Made by a program: the position numbers and the translations under genes
Part shown: piece by piece, positions 6,047 to 11,283 of the stretch
How positions within the stretch are numbered: position 1 is the first letter of the stretch
Layout of the letters: each line of letters begins with the position of its first letter
Notes under the pieces: generated by a model
What the model saw: only the letters and a program-made list of their open reading frames with translations
What the model was told of the DNA's origin: nothing
The model's database searches: none
NCBI GenBank assembly: GCA_007135015.1
Contig: SLJS01000363.1
Coordinates: forward strand, 1-11,283
DNA from: Alcanivorax sp.
Lineage (GTDB): Bacteria; Pseudomonadota; Gammaproteobacteria; Pseudomonadales; Alcanivoracaceae
Direction of reading: 5' to 3'
DNA: 11,283 nt

Positions 6047-7006
6047 ATGATTCGTGTCGAAGTGCCACGGGATTTCTCCGAGACCCTGAACCGGGGCAGC
6101 GTGGCCAAGCGCTGCTACCCCTGGGATGTGAATGTCATCGACTGGTCGGCGCCCATTGATGACGAGCATGAGTACATGCCGTCCGGTTTCAGCTTCCTTC
6201 ATGGCAGCGAGCTGGAGCCGCGTCTGTCATTGAAGGAGCGCAGTTTCCTGACACGCTGGGAATTCACCTGCCTGATGCGCAACCAGACTCAGGGCGAGCA
6301 TATCCTCAACCAGGCGCTGCTGGGTGTGCTCTATCACATCGATCCCTATGACCCGGCCTACCGCTACATGCTTCACGAGGTGGCCGAGGAATGCCAGCAC
6401 ATGTCCATGTTCAACGACTGGGTCCGCCTCAACAGCGATATCCGCACCCGTGGCCTGGGTCAGGATCAGCTGGGCACGGCGGTTTCGGTGCTCACGCCGG
6501 TGATTGCCACGCGCTTTCCGGCACTGCTGTGGACGCTTACCTTCCTGTTCGAGGTCTTTGGCGATCAGATGGCCCGCCGTGCCGCCAGTGACCCGAACAA
6601 GCGCCTGCATCCGATCGTGCGGCAACTCATGAAGGCCCATGTGATCGAGGAGGCCCGCCACGTGGCCTTTGCCCGCGAGTGGCTGGTGCGGTTGCTCGAG
6701 ACCATGCGCCCGGCGTCCCGGCGCGCGCTGGCCCGTGTCACCGAAACCACCCTGGCGACCATCCTGCGATTGAATTTTCCGTTCGTGCCGCTGTTCTATT
6801 CCGCGCAGATCCGTCCGCTGGTCTCGCGCCGGGCGTTCCGGCGGGCCTTGCAGAGCCCTCACCGGCGGGAGCTGCTCCAACGGCAGGTGGGTGGGGCGGT
6901 GGCCGTGCTGCGCGAGATCGGCGTGGTGCGTGAGCGCACATTGCGTCGCTGGGACCGTTCCGGGCGCCTGCCGCTGGATCGGGTCGACAGGCACGCCCTG
7001 GACTGA
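6047..7006 (+). CDS. AurF-type diiron oxygenase-like protein
   Basis: The 319-aa protein resembles the non-haem diiron family of the p-aminobenzoate N-oxygenase AurF. All seven expected metal ligands can be placed: Glu84 (QGEH), Glu115 and His118 (EECQH), Glu169 (FLFEVFGDQ), then His198, Glu202 and His205 (AHVIEEARH). Their spacing, including the ExxH and HxxxExxH groups, follows AurF. The substrate is unknown; no antibiotic gene cluster surrounds it, and members of this broad family occur in many bacteria without one. The ATG at 6047 has GGAGGT 6 bases upstream. An in-frame ATG at 5891, overlapping the previous stop as ATGA, would add 52 residues rich in Ala, Gly and Arg that look non-coding, so I do not use it. 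It is read in the same direction as the thioredoxin gene, 152 bp downstream. Confidence 0.82.
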   Translation: MIRVEVPRDFSETLNRGSVAKRCYPWDVNVIDWSAPIDDEHEYMPSGFSFLHGSELEPRLSLKERSFLTRWEFTCLMRNQTQGEHILNQALLGVLYHIDPYDPAYRYMLHEVAEECQHMSMFNDWVRLNSDIRTRGLGQDQLGTAVSVLTPVIATRFPALLWTLTFLFEVFGDQMARRAASDPNKRLHPIVRQLMKAHVIEEARHVAFAREWLVRLLETMRPASRRALARVTETTLATILRLNFPFVPLFYSAQIRPLVSRRAFRRALQSPHRRELLQRQVGGAVAVLREIGVVRERTLRRWDRSGRLPLDRVDRHALD

Positions 7007-7025
7007 GTCCGCGTGCCGGGCGCTA

Positions 7026-7054
7026 TTGGAAATCCCCGGACAAACCATCATATT
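7026..7054 (+). promoter_or_regulatory. Putative sigma-70 promoter before the unrecognised membrane protein gene
   Basis: TTGGAA (7026-7031) and CATATT (7049-7054) are separated by exactly 17 bp, each matching four of six consensus bases. A start near 7061 would give a leader of about 180 nt. That leader contains a short hairpin GCAGGC-GTG-GCCTGC (7148-7162) and a near palindrome GCAGCCAGGCTGC (7079-7091); I recognise no riboswitch in it. Confidence 0.4.
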
Positions 7055-7241
7055 GAGGGTGTCGCGAGGCGGGCTCATGCAGCCAGGCTGCAGGGTGCGG
7101 ATGCGCGCGCCACTGGCGCAGAATTTTTCCCGGGCGGTGGGAGTATGGCAGGCGTGGCCTGCGGCGGGGGAACATTGCCGTCTGCCCGGGCGCTTCGGCG
7201 ACCATGATGATGCAGGCTGATGCAGTAAAGGGGAGATCCGG

Positions 7242-8513
7242 ATGCCGTCGGATGGCACCAGAACGAAATTGCGCAGGGTCGGCTGGACCGGCCCGCTGAT
7301 CGAGTTGTTGCCGCCGATGGCGGCCCTGGCCTATCTGTTATGGGCGCAGGTGCACGAGGTGTTGTACCTGGCCGCGGCGGCGGGCTGGTTGCTGGTGGTG
7401 CTGGTACAGGTGCTGGTTTCCCGCCTCGCACAGCTGGTGGTCGACGGCGAGACGCTTCGCCACGAATCGCGCCTGGGCGAGCTGGGCAGGATTCTTGGCC
7501 TCGACTGGGAACTGCCACTGGACGGCATGCGCTGCGAGCTGATGATCGGCGAGGGCGGCCTGCCTTACTTCAGGCCCTGGCAGGTGCATGCCATTTTCAT
7601 TTCGCCCGGGCATGAGCCTCGTACCCTCAGCCGGTTGCTGGACTGGGTCCGCACTCATGTGCCCACGGACCCACTGAATCGCAGCCGGCTTTCCGAGAAG
7701 GTGCGCGCTTCCCGTGAAGATCCCCTGGATGCGCTGCGCCAGTATCCGCTGGTCAGGGTGCTGGAGGACCGTGAGGTGCGGGTGGAAATGGCCACTGCCG
7801 ACAATCTTGCCGAAGCCGTGGCGGAAAGCCGCGAGCGTCGCAGGGAGGCGGTCCGCGAGCAGATGGCGCGGGAGGAAGAAGCGATGGCCGCCGAGCCCGC
7901 CCGGTCCGTTGAGCACAGCCGTGATCCGCACCAGCCCGAAACGCCGCTTGAGCGGGCCGCGCGTGACAAGCAGCAGCGGGACCTCTTCGGCCACGGCTGG
8001 CCGGTGGCGGTCATGGTGATCATGGGTGCGGCGGCGGTCTATGCCTTTGTTGACAGCGTGATACTGCTCGAAGAGGGTCTGGCCAGCTGGCACGGGCTGA
8101 TGTGGCTGCCCCTGGCCGGTGCGGCGCTGACCCTGCCGCTGGCGGCGCCGGTGATGCGTTCCGGCTTGCATGGCCCCGGCGGAGTGGGGCTGTTGCTGGT
8201 CGCCTGGCTGGTGCTTTCGTTGTGCAGCTATCCGCTAGTGATCCGTTACGCCCAGGCGGCCGGCGAAGAGCCCGGGATGGTGGACTACAGTGTTCGCGAA
8301 ACCGGCGTACTCGAACCGCGGGAGTCCGGCTGGCCGGTGGTGTACCGGTTTCGCCTGCATGAGGAGTACTGGGAGAGCATGCCCGAGGACGCAACCTATC
8401 CACTGGAGATGCGCCGGGCGCCCGGGGACATCTTCCTGGTCAATGTGGCCCGGGTGCACAGGAGCCAGCAGCAGTTCTATCATCGTCAACGTGCCCGGGA
8501 GGAAGAGCAGTGA
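7242..8513 (+). CDS. Unrecognised five-helix membrane protein with a cytoplasmic charged region
   Basis: I do not recognise this 423-aa protein. Two hydrophobic segments lie at about 18-35 and 38-60. Next comes a region beginning LVVDGETLRHESRLGELGRI (65-84) that has the look of a small PH-like beta fold after a membrane hairpin; this is an impression from pattern only. Residues 186-250 are highly charged, rich in Glu and Arg, and likely helical or coiled coil. Three more membrane segments follow at about 252-274, 286-305 and 313-336. The C-terminal 85 residues are soluble and Tyr/Trp containing. AAGGGGAGAT precedes the ATG. Its stop overlaps the GTG start of the DUF815 ATPase gene as GTGA, so the two are translated together and probably act together, with the ATPase working at the membrane next to this protein. 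The 5' leader carries CGGGGGAA (7165-7172), complementary to the sRNA loop described at 10255-10442. Confidence 0.8.
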   Translation: MPSDGTRTKLRRVGWTGPLIELLPPMAALAYLLWAQVHEVLYLAAAAGWLLVVLVQVLVSRLAQLVVDGETLRHESRLGELGRILGLDWELPLDGMRCELMIGEGGLPYFRPWQVHAIFISPGHEPRTLSRLLDWVRTHVPTDPLNRSRLSEKVRASREDPLDALRQYPLVRVLEDREVRVEMATADNLAEAVAESRERRREAVREQMAREEEAMAAEPARSVEHSRDPHQPETPLERAARDKQQRDLFGHGWPVAVMVIMGAAAVYAFVDSVILLEEGLASWHGLMWLPLAGAALTLPLAAPVMRSGLHGPGGVGLLLVAWLVLSLCSYPLVIRYAQAAGEEPGMVDYSVRETGVLEPRESGWPVVYRFRLHEEYWESMPEDATYPLEMRRAPGDIFLVNVARVHRSQQQFYHRQRAREEEQ

Positions 8514-9271
8514 ATCCGGACTGGGGGGTACACCTTGCCGCCCTCTGGCGCGCGCGCAGCGCGGAGCTGCGCCCGGTGCGCCATCGTGACCCGGTGCGTC
8601 TGGCGGAACTGCTGGGCGTGGATGCGCAGAAAGAGAAGCTGATGCGCAACACCGAGCGTTTTCTCGACGGACGCCCCTGCAACCATGTGCTGCTGTACGG
8701 CAGCCGGGGCACCGGCAAGTCTTCGCTGGTCAAGGCGTTGGTGAACGAATACGGCGAGCGCGGATTACGGCTTATCCAGGTGGACCGGGATGATCTCACT
8801 GATCTCCCGGAAATCGTGGATGATATCCGCGAGCGCCCCCAGCGGTTCATCCTCTACTGTGATGATCTGACCTTCGAGACCGGCGAGACCGGCTACCGGC
8901 ACCTAAAGAGCGTGCTGGAAGGCTCCATCGAACTGCCGCCGGAGAACGTGCTGCTGCACGTGACCTCGAACCGGCGCCACCTGGTGCCCGAGTTCCGCAG
9001 CGAAAACAGTGAAACGCGGGTTGTGGACGGCGAGATTCATCACGGGGATCGGGTGGAAGAGAAGATTTCCCTGGCGGACCGCTTCGGCCTGCATCTGTCC
9101 TTCTATCCGGTCAGTGAGGCGCAGTACTTCGAGATGGTGGACTTTCTCTTTCCGGAGGTGGACGACCGCCAGCACCTGCATGTGCTGGCCCGGCGCTTCG
9201 CCATCGAGCGCGGCGGCCGTTCGGGGCGTGTGGCGCGGCAGTTCTACAATCGGTATGCGGGAGAGATATAG
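8510..9271 (+). CDS. DUF815 family AAA+ ATPase
   Basis: This 253-aa P-loop ATPase shows Walker A GSRGTGKS (residues 64-71), Walker B FILYCDDL (113-120), a sensor-1-like Asn in HVTSNRRHL (Asn154) and a sensor-2-like Arg in GRSGRVARQF (Arg240). It contains the DUF815 pattern DDLTFETGETGYRHLKSVLE, NVLLHVTSNRRHLVPE and SLADRFGLHLSF. The family is widespread and its function is not firmly established; structural similarity to MoxR and DnaC-like ATPases is often noted. The GTG start at 8510 overlaps the preceding stop by GTGA, with GGAGG 7 bases upstream inside the previous gene. Coupling to the membrane protein gene suggests one complex. The gene is followed by a short CAAGGGA repeat and a strong terminator. 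Confidence 0.9.
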   Translation: MNPDWGVHLAALWRARSAELRPVRHRDPVRLAELLGVDAQKEKLMRNTERFLDGRPCNHVLLYGSRGTGKSSLVKALVNEYGERGLRLIQVDRDDLTDLPEIVDDIRERPQRFILYCDDLTFETGETGYRHLKSVLEGSIELPPENVLLHVTSNRRHLVPEFRSENSETRVVDGEIHHGDRVEEKISLADRFGLHLSFYPVSEAQYFEMVDFLFPEVDDRQHLHVLARRFAIERGGRSGRVARQFYNRYAGEI

Positions 9272-9281
9272 GGAGAAGGGG

Positions 9282-9303
9282 CAAGGGACAAGGGACAAAG
9301 GGA
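9282..9303 (+). repeat. Short CAAGGGA tandem repeat
   Basis: Two exact CAAGGGA heptamers (9282-9295) and a third copy with one extra A (9296-9303) lie between the DUF815 stop and its terminator. The copy number may vary between strains. Confidence 0.5.
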
Positions 9304-9304
9304 T

Positions 9305-9340
9305 CATGAAAAAGGCCCGCTTGTGCGGGCCTTTTTCATG
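9305..9340. terminator. Bidirectional rho-independent terminator
   Basis: CATGAAAAAGGCCCGC (9305-9320) and GCGGGCCTTTTTCATG (9325-9340) are perfect reverse complements around a TTGT loop. With five A before and five T after the GC core, it works on both strands and separates the convergent DUF815 and outer-membrane barrel genes. Confidence 0.93.
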
Positions 9341-9357
9341 CGGATCCTTTCCCCTGA

Positions 9358-9867
9358 TCAGAAATAATAGTTCAGGGAAAGGTCTGCGGTGCCAAGGCTG
9401 ATCATCGTGGCATCGTCGGTATTATTGATTTCCACGCCCACCTGGGCTCCCAGGGTGGCGCGGGGTGCCAGTTCGAACTCGGCACCGAAATGGCCGCCCA
9501 GTGTGGTGACATCCGTGCCGTTATCCATGTCCATCAGTGAGATCAGGTTGCCGCCGCCGCGGAAGCCGTCCGTGGTGTGATCAAGCGAAACATTCCAGTA
9601 GGTGCGGATATGCTGGCTGGTGCCAGGTGCGCCGTAGATGCGTGCGCCGACGCCGAACCGAACTCCGCTGTCGTCATCATCGTTGGTGAGCGCCAGGCTA
9701 CCGTAGCCCATGATGTCATCATTGATGAAGTAGCCGATGTTGTAGGCCGGCATGGACAGATTGGACAAAAACAGGGCGATGTCGCCTTCCCCAGGGGTCG
9801 TCGCCTTGGCCATGCCGCTGGTGGCAATGGCTGTGACCATAACAAGTGATGCGGTGATTTTGCGCAT
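9358..9867 (-). CDS. Small outer-membrane beta-barrel protein (YfaZ-like)
   Basis: The 169-aa precursor has a clear signal peptide, MRKITASLVMVTAIATSGMAKA, most likely cut after residue 22. The mature part of about 147 residues alternates polar and hydrophobic residues with Gly- and Asp-rich turns such as LTNDDDDSGVRFGVGARIYG and ends in LSLNYYF with a terminal Phe, the usual signal for outer-membrane insertion. Length and pattern suggest an eight-stranded barrel of the YfaZ/OmpW size class; the family match is tentative. The ATG at 9867 is chosen for the signal peptide and the GGAAGGAG ribosome binding site. An upstream in-frame ATG at 9957 would put 30 residues before the signal peptide and is unlikely. 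It is convergent with the DUF815 gene and divergent from the sRNA. Outer-membrane protein mRNAs are common targets of sigma-E sRNAs, but no pairing is shown here. Confidence 0.75.
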   Translation of the reverse strand: MRKITASLVMVTAIATSGMAKATTPGEGDIALFLSNLSMPAYNIGYFINDDIMGYGSLALTNDDDDSGVRFGVGARIYGAPGTSQHIRTYWNVSLDHTTDGFRGGGNLISLMDMDNGTDVTTLGGHFGAEFELAPRATLGAQVGVEINNTDDATMISLGTADLSLNYYF

Positions 9868-10220
9868 AAACGTCTCCTTCCTTAGTTGAGAATCAATTGC
9901 TCTTGTTGTCTTGGCTGTGCAGGGTTGCTCCGTTACCTCAAGCCCTATACAGCGCATTCAACGGCCCGTCCGGCTGCCAGCCGGGCCGGTTTTCGAGTGC
10001 AGAGAGCCCCCTGAATCCAGTGCTAATGCTGGCCGTCGGTCGTCGCCCTCCAGGCCAACAGCGAAAGTCTAGTTATTTTGTGCGCCGCTGTCTGCCTCTG
10101 TGGGGGAACGAAATGACGATTCTGTCACAATGAAGCGTCAAATCGGGCAGCATTGGCAGGCTAGGGAGGAGCGGAGGTAAACACTCTGTACCAGAAATTT
10201 TCATTTTCCCTTGAAATGGA
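9868..10220. other. Intergenic region without a gene
   Basis: No open frame here looks coding on either strand. It holds a 6-bp hairpin CCGGCT-GCC-AGCCGG (9970-9984) followed shortly by four T, too weak to call a terminator. It also holds TGGGGGAACG (10101-10110) just before a six-codon frame, and AT-richer sequence from about 10190 on that leads into the sRNA promoter. I see no convincing promoter for the outer-membrane barrel gene on the minus strand. Confidence 0.5.
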
Positions 10221-10248
10221 GGAACATGGAGTGCATCTATTGGTCATA
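10221..10248 (+). promoter_or_regulatory. Sigma-E (AlgU/RpoE)-type promoter of the sRNA
   Basis: GGAACAT (10221-10227) matches the sigma-E -35 consensus GGAACTT at six of seven positions. After exactly 16 bp comes TCATA (10244-10248), matching TCAAA at four of five, preceded by G as in the extended form. The expected start, 5-7 bases on, is 10254-10256; the first hairpin begins at 10255. No sigma-70 pair fits as well: TTGAAA at 10211-10216 has no -10 at 16-18 bp. Confidence 0.55.
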
Positions 10249-10254
10249 GAAGGT

Positions 10255-10442
10255 GGCTACGGGCCGGTTCCCCCGATCCCCCAAGTAACCCTCGCCGGTC
10301 CGTAGCCGCTTCTGAAGGGCACCGGTCCTCTTCCCCCGGAGGCCGGTGCCGGATGCCCTGGCTCTCTTCCCCCGGAGAGTCAGGGTTGCAAGCCCCCGGC
10401 AGCGTCGATCCCTTCCCCCGATTTGCTGCCGGGGTTTTTTTT
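10255..10442 (+). ncRNA. Candidate trans-acting sRNA: four hairpins each displaying UUCCCCCG
   Basis: Four stem-loops follow one another. Hairpin 1 has a 13-bp stem (10255-10267 with 10295-10307, one G-U pair) and a 27-base loop. Hairpin 2 pairs GCACCGG and CCTC (10319-10330, bulged T) with 10339-10349. Hairpin 3 has an 11-bp stem (10356-10366 with 10375-10385, one G-U pair). Hairpin 4 pairs CCCCGGCAGC (10394-10403) with GCTGCCGGGG (10425-10434), followed by eight T. The motif TTCCCCCG occurs in every loop, at 10268, 10331, 10367 and 10413, and is the entire loop in hairpins 2 and 3. Repeated C-rich loops suit pairing with G-rich ribosome binding sites. The neighbour is convergent engB, as for Spot 42 in E. 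coli and next to ErsA in Pseudomonas. No open frame in the segment looks coding. The terminator fixes the strand; function and targets are inferred. Confidence 0.72.
10394..10442 (+). terminator. Rho-independent terminator of the sRNA
   Basis: A perfect 10-bp GC-rich stem CCCCGGCAGC/GCTGCCGGGG is followed directly by eight T residues. The loop of 21 bases again carries TTCCCCCG (10413-10420). A 3' hairpin with a long U tail is also the usual Hfq-binding end of sRNAs. Confidence 0.88.
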
Positions 10443-10500
10443 GTCCGCCGAAAGGCCCGGGCCCGTTAACCATGGGCGCGTGGGGTCTATGGCCGCTGCA

Positions 10501-10538
10501 CGGCCCCGGATTACGCTTCGCTTCATCCGGGCTACGGG
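10501..10538. repeat. REP-like palindromic repeat
   Basis: The arms CCCGGAT (10505-10511) and ATCCGGG (10525-10531) enclose TACGCTTCGCTTC, followed by CTACGG. On the minus strand this reads GTAGCCCGGATGAAGCG and on, a form I recognise as a common dispersed intergenic repeat of GC-rich gammaproteobacteria. Further small hairpins follow at 10537-10550, 10555-10582 and 10584-10603, so the segment between the sRNA and the engB stop is almost wholly palindromic. Confidence 0.5.
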
Positions 10539-10630
10539 TGCTGTGGCACCTGCCGGAGCGCTGCTTGCAGCGCAAAAGCTCCAGGGCGGGATTTGCATCG
10601 CCCTTCTGTATCGATTGCTCCAGAATACAG

Positions 10631-11260
10631 TCAGGGTCGATTTTCCGGCCCACCCTCTATTTCCAGCCACCTCGCCAGCAGATCCCGGGCCTGCTCCACG
10701 CCGGTGCCGGCGGTGCCTGAAAAGAGCTGGAGGCTCAGCGGGGCCGGATGGCTGGAAAGCGCCCTTTCCACCTGTCGCGCGGTGTTGAGCCCGGGGCCGC
10801 GCTTGAGCTTGTCGGCCTTGGTCAGCAGGATATGCACCGGCATTTCCGCTGCCGCAGCCCAGTCCAGCAGCATCAGGTCGAAGTCCTTCAGCGGGTGGCG
10901 GATATCCATCATCAGCACCAGCCCCCGCAGGCACTGCCGGCCAGCGAGATATTCCTCCATGTCCTGCTGCCACTGCTGTTTGGTGGCCTTGTCGACCTTT
11001 GCGTAGCCGTAGCCGGGCAGGTCCACCAGGCGGCGCTGCTCATCGAGCTGGAAGAAGTTGAGCAGCCGGGTACGGCCCGGGGTCTTGGAGGTGCGGGCCA
11101 GGGCCCGGCGCCCGGTGATGCGATTGATGGCGGTGGACTTGCCGGCGTTGGAGCGCCCGGCGAAAGCCACTTCCATGCCTTCGTCCGGCGGGCACTGCGC
11201 CAGCTTGGGGGCGCTGAGCAGAAACTGTGCTTCGCGGAACAGGCGCTCCAGGGGGTCCAT
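10631..11260 (-). CDS. engB: Ribosome biogenesis GTP-binding protein EngB (YihA/YsxC)
   Basis: This essential-type TRAFAC GTPase helps assemble the large ribosomal subunit and acts in the cytoplasm. The 209-aa length is normal for the family. G1 is GRSNAGKS (residues 35-42), the G2 region is TSKTPGRTRLLNFF (57-70), G3 is DLPGYGYA (80-87), G4 is TKAD (147-150), and the G5 region is SGTAGTG (181-187). The DLPGYGYAKV segment is diagnostic for EngB. The ATG at 11260 has GGAG 6 bases upstream. It converges with the sRNA, with 188 bp of palindromic DNA between them and no T-rich terminator of its own on the minus strand. What lies upstream is outside the window. Confidence 0.96.
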   Translation of the reverse strand: MDPLERLFREAQFLLSAPKLAQCPPDEGMEVAFAGRSNAGKSTAINRITGRRALARTSKTPGRTRLLNFFQLDEQRRLVDLPGYGYAKVDKATKQQWQQDMEEYLAGRQCLRGLVLMMDIRHPLKDFDLMLLDWAAAAEMPVHILLTKADKLKRGPGLNTARQVERALSSHPAPLSLQLFSGTAGTGVEQARDLLARWLEIEGGPENRP

Positions 11261-11283
11261 GGTGACTCCGTTCAGGGCCGCGG

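Noticed and set aside
6227..7258. Minus-strand open frame of 343 codons
   Set aside because: It is antisense to the AurF-type gene, whose seven ligands and good ribosome binding site support the plus strand; the minus translation shows no family pattern.
9884..9902. Fur-box-like sequence (TTGAGAATCAATTG) before the outer-membrane barrel gene
   Set aside because: It matches only about 9 of 14 defined Fur-box positions and no promoter could be placed around it.
10105..10142. GGAAC and TCAAA as another sigma-E promoter
   Set aside because: The spacer is about 26 bases, far longer than the usual 15-17.
10122..10143. Pho-box-like CTGTCACA followed by GCGTCAAA
   Set aside because: The second half is off the 11-base spacing and has a poor match; no gene start follows.
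10226..10249. Seven-codon frame MECIYWS with GGAGG nearby, just before the sRNA
   Set aside because: GGAGG is only 3 bases from the ATG, and the frame lies inside the proposed sigma-E promoter, so it would not be transcribed from it.
10255..10442. Reading the hairpin array on the minus strand as a CsrB/RsmZ-like RNA with GGGGGAA loops
   Set aside because: The T-run terminator and the promoter point to the plus strand, and the minus-strand loops lack the ANGGA motif of CsrA targets.
10255..10442. CRISPR or integron attC-like repeat array
   Set aside because: Only the 8-base loop repeats; stems differ and spacing is irregular (63, 36 and 46 bases), and there are no associated cas or integrase genes.

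Overview
The window reads as chromosome of a GC-rich gammaproteobacterium. The evidence is a long MltD-type lytic transglycosylase, an EngB/YihA GTPase, DUF3775, DUF411 and DUF815 family proteins, and a REP-like palindrome of a type I recognise from GC-rich gammaproteobacteria. The genus cannot be fixed; an Ectothiorhodospiraceae- or Halomonas-like lineage would fit but is a guess. I see no transposase, integrase, phage gene, rRNA, tRNA or CRISPR array.

Layout. Positions 142-3096 hold two minus-strand genes, mltD (peptidoglycan cleavage) and a DUF488 protein whose -10 hexamer lies so close to its ATG that the mRNA is probably leaderless. A small repeat-rich segment (3139-3255) separates them from a plus-strand DUF411 metal-binding protein. 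At 3991-4480 a solitary HipB/Y4mF-type repressor, with no toxin beside it, faces a divergent DUF3775 gene. Three copies of a TTCCCGATCGG-type palindrome lie between them, one over the repressor's own predicted start site, and an FNR/Anr-like box stands before the DUF3775 gene.

From 5082 to 9271 four plus-strand genes follow: a membrane protein fusing an Lgt-like domain (without the catalytic His motif) to a periplasmic thioredoxin-like domain, an AurF-type diiron protein with all seven ligands, an unrecognised five-helix membrane protein, and a translationally coupled DUF815 AAA+ ATPase. A perfect 16-bp inverted-repeat terminator (9305-9340) separates them from a convergent small outer-membrane barrel gene.

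The most interesting part is 10221-10442, which has no protein gene. It reads as a plus-strand small RNA of about 190 nt. A sigma-E-type promoter (GGAACAT, 16 bp, TCATA) places the start at the first base of a stem. Four consecutive hairpins follow, each exposing the same loop motif UUCCCCCG, and the last is a rho-independent terminator with eight T residues. The next gene, convergent at 10631-11260, is engB. Spot 42 of enterobacteria and ErsA of Pseudomonas (sigma-22 dependent) both lie beside engB. By position, promoter type and C-rich loops this looks like a divergent, loop-multiplied member of that sRNA locus.
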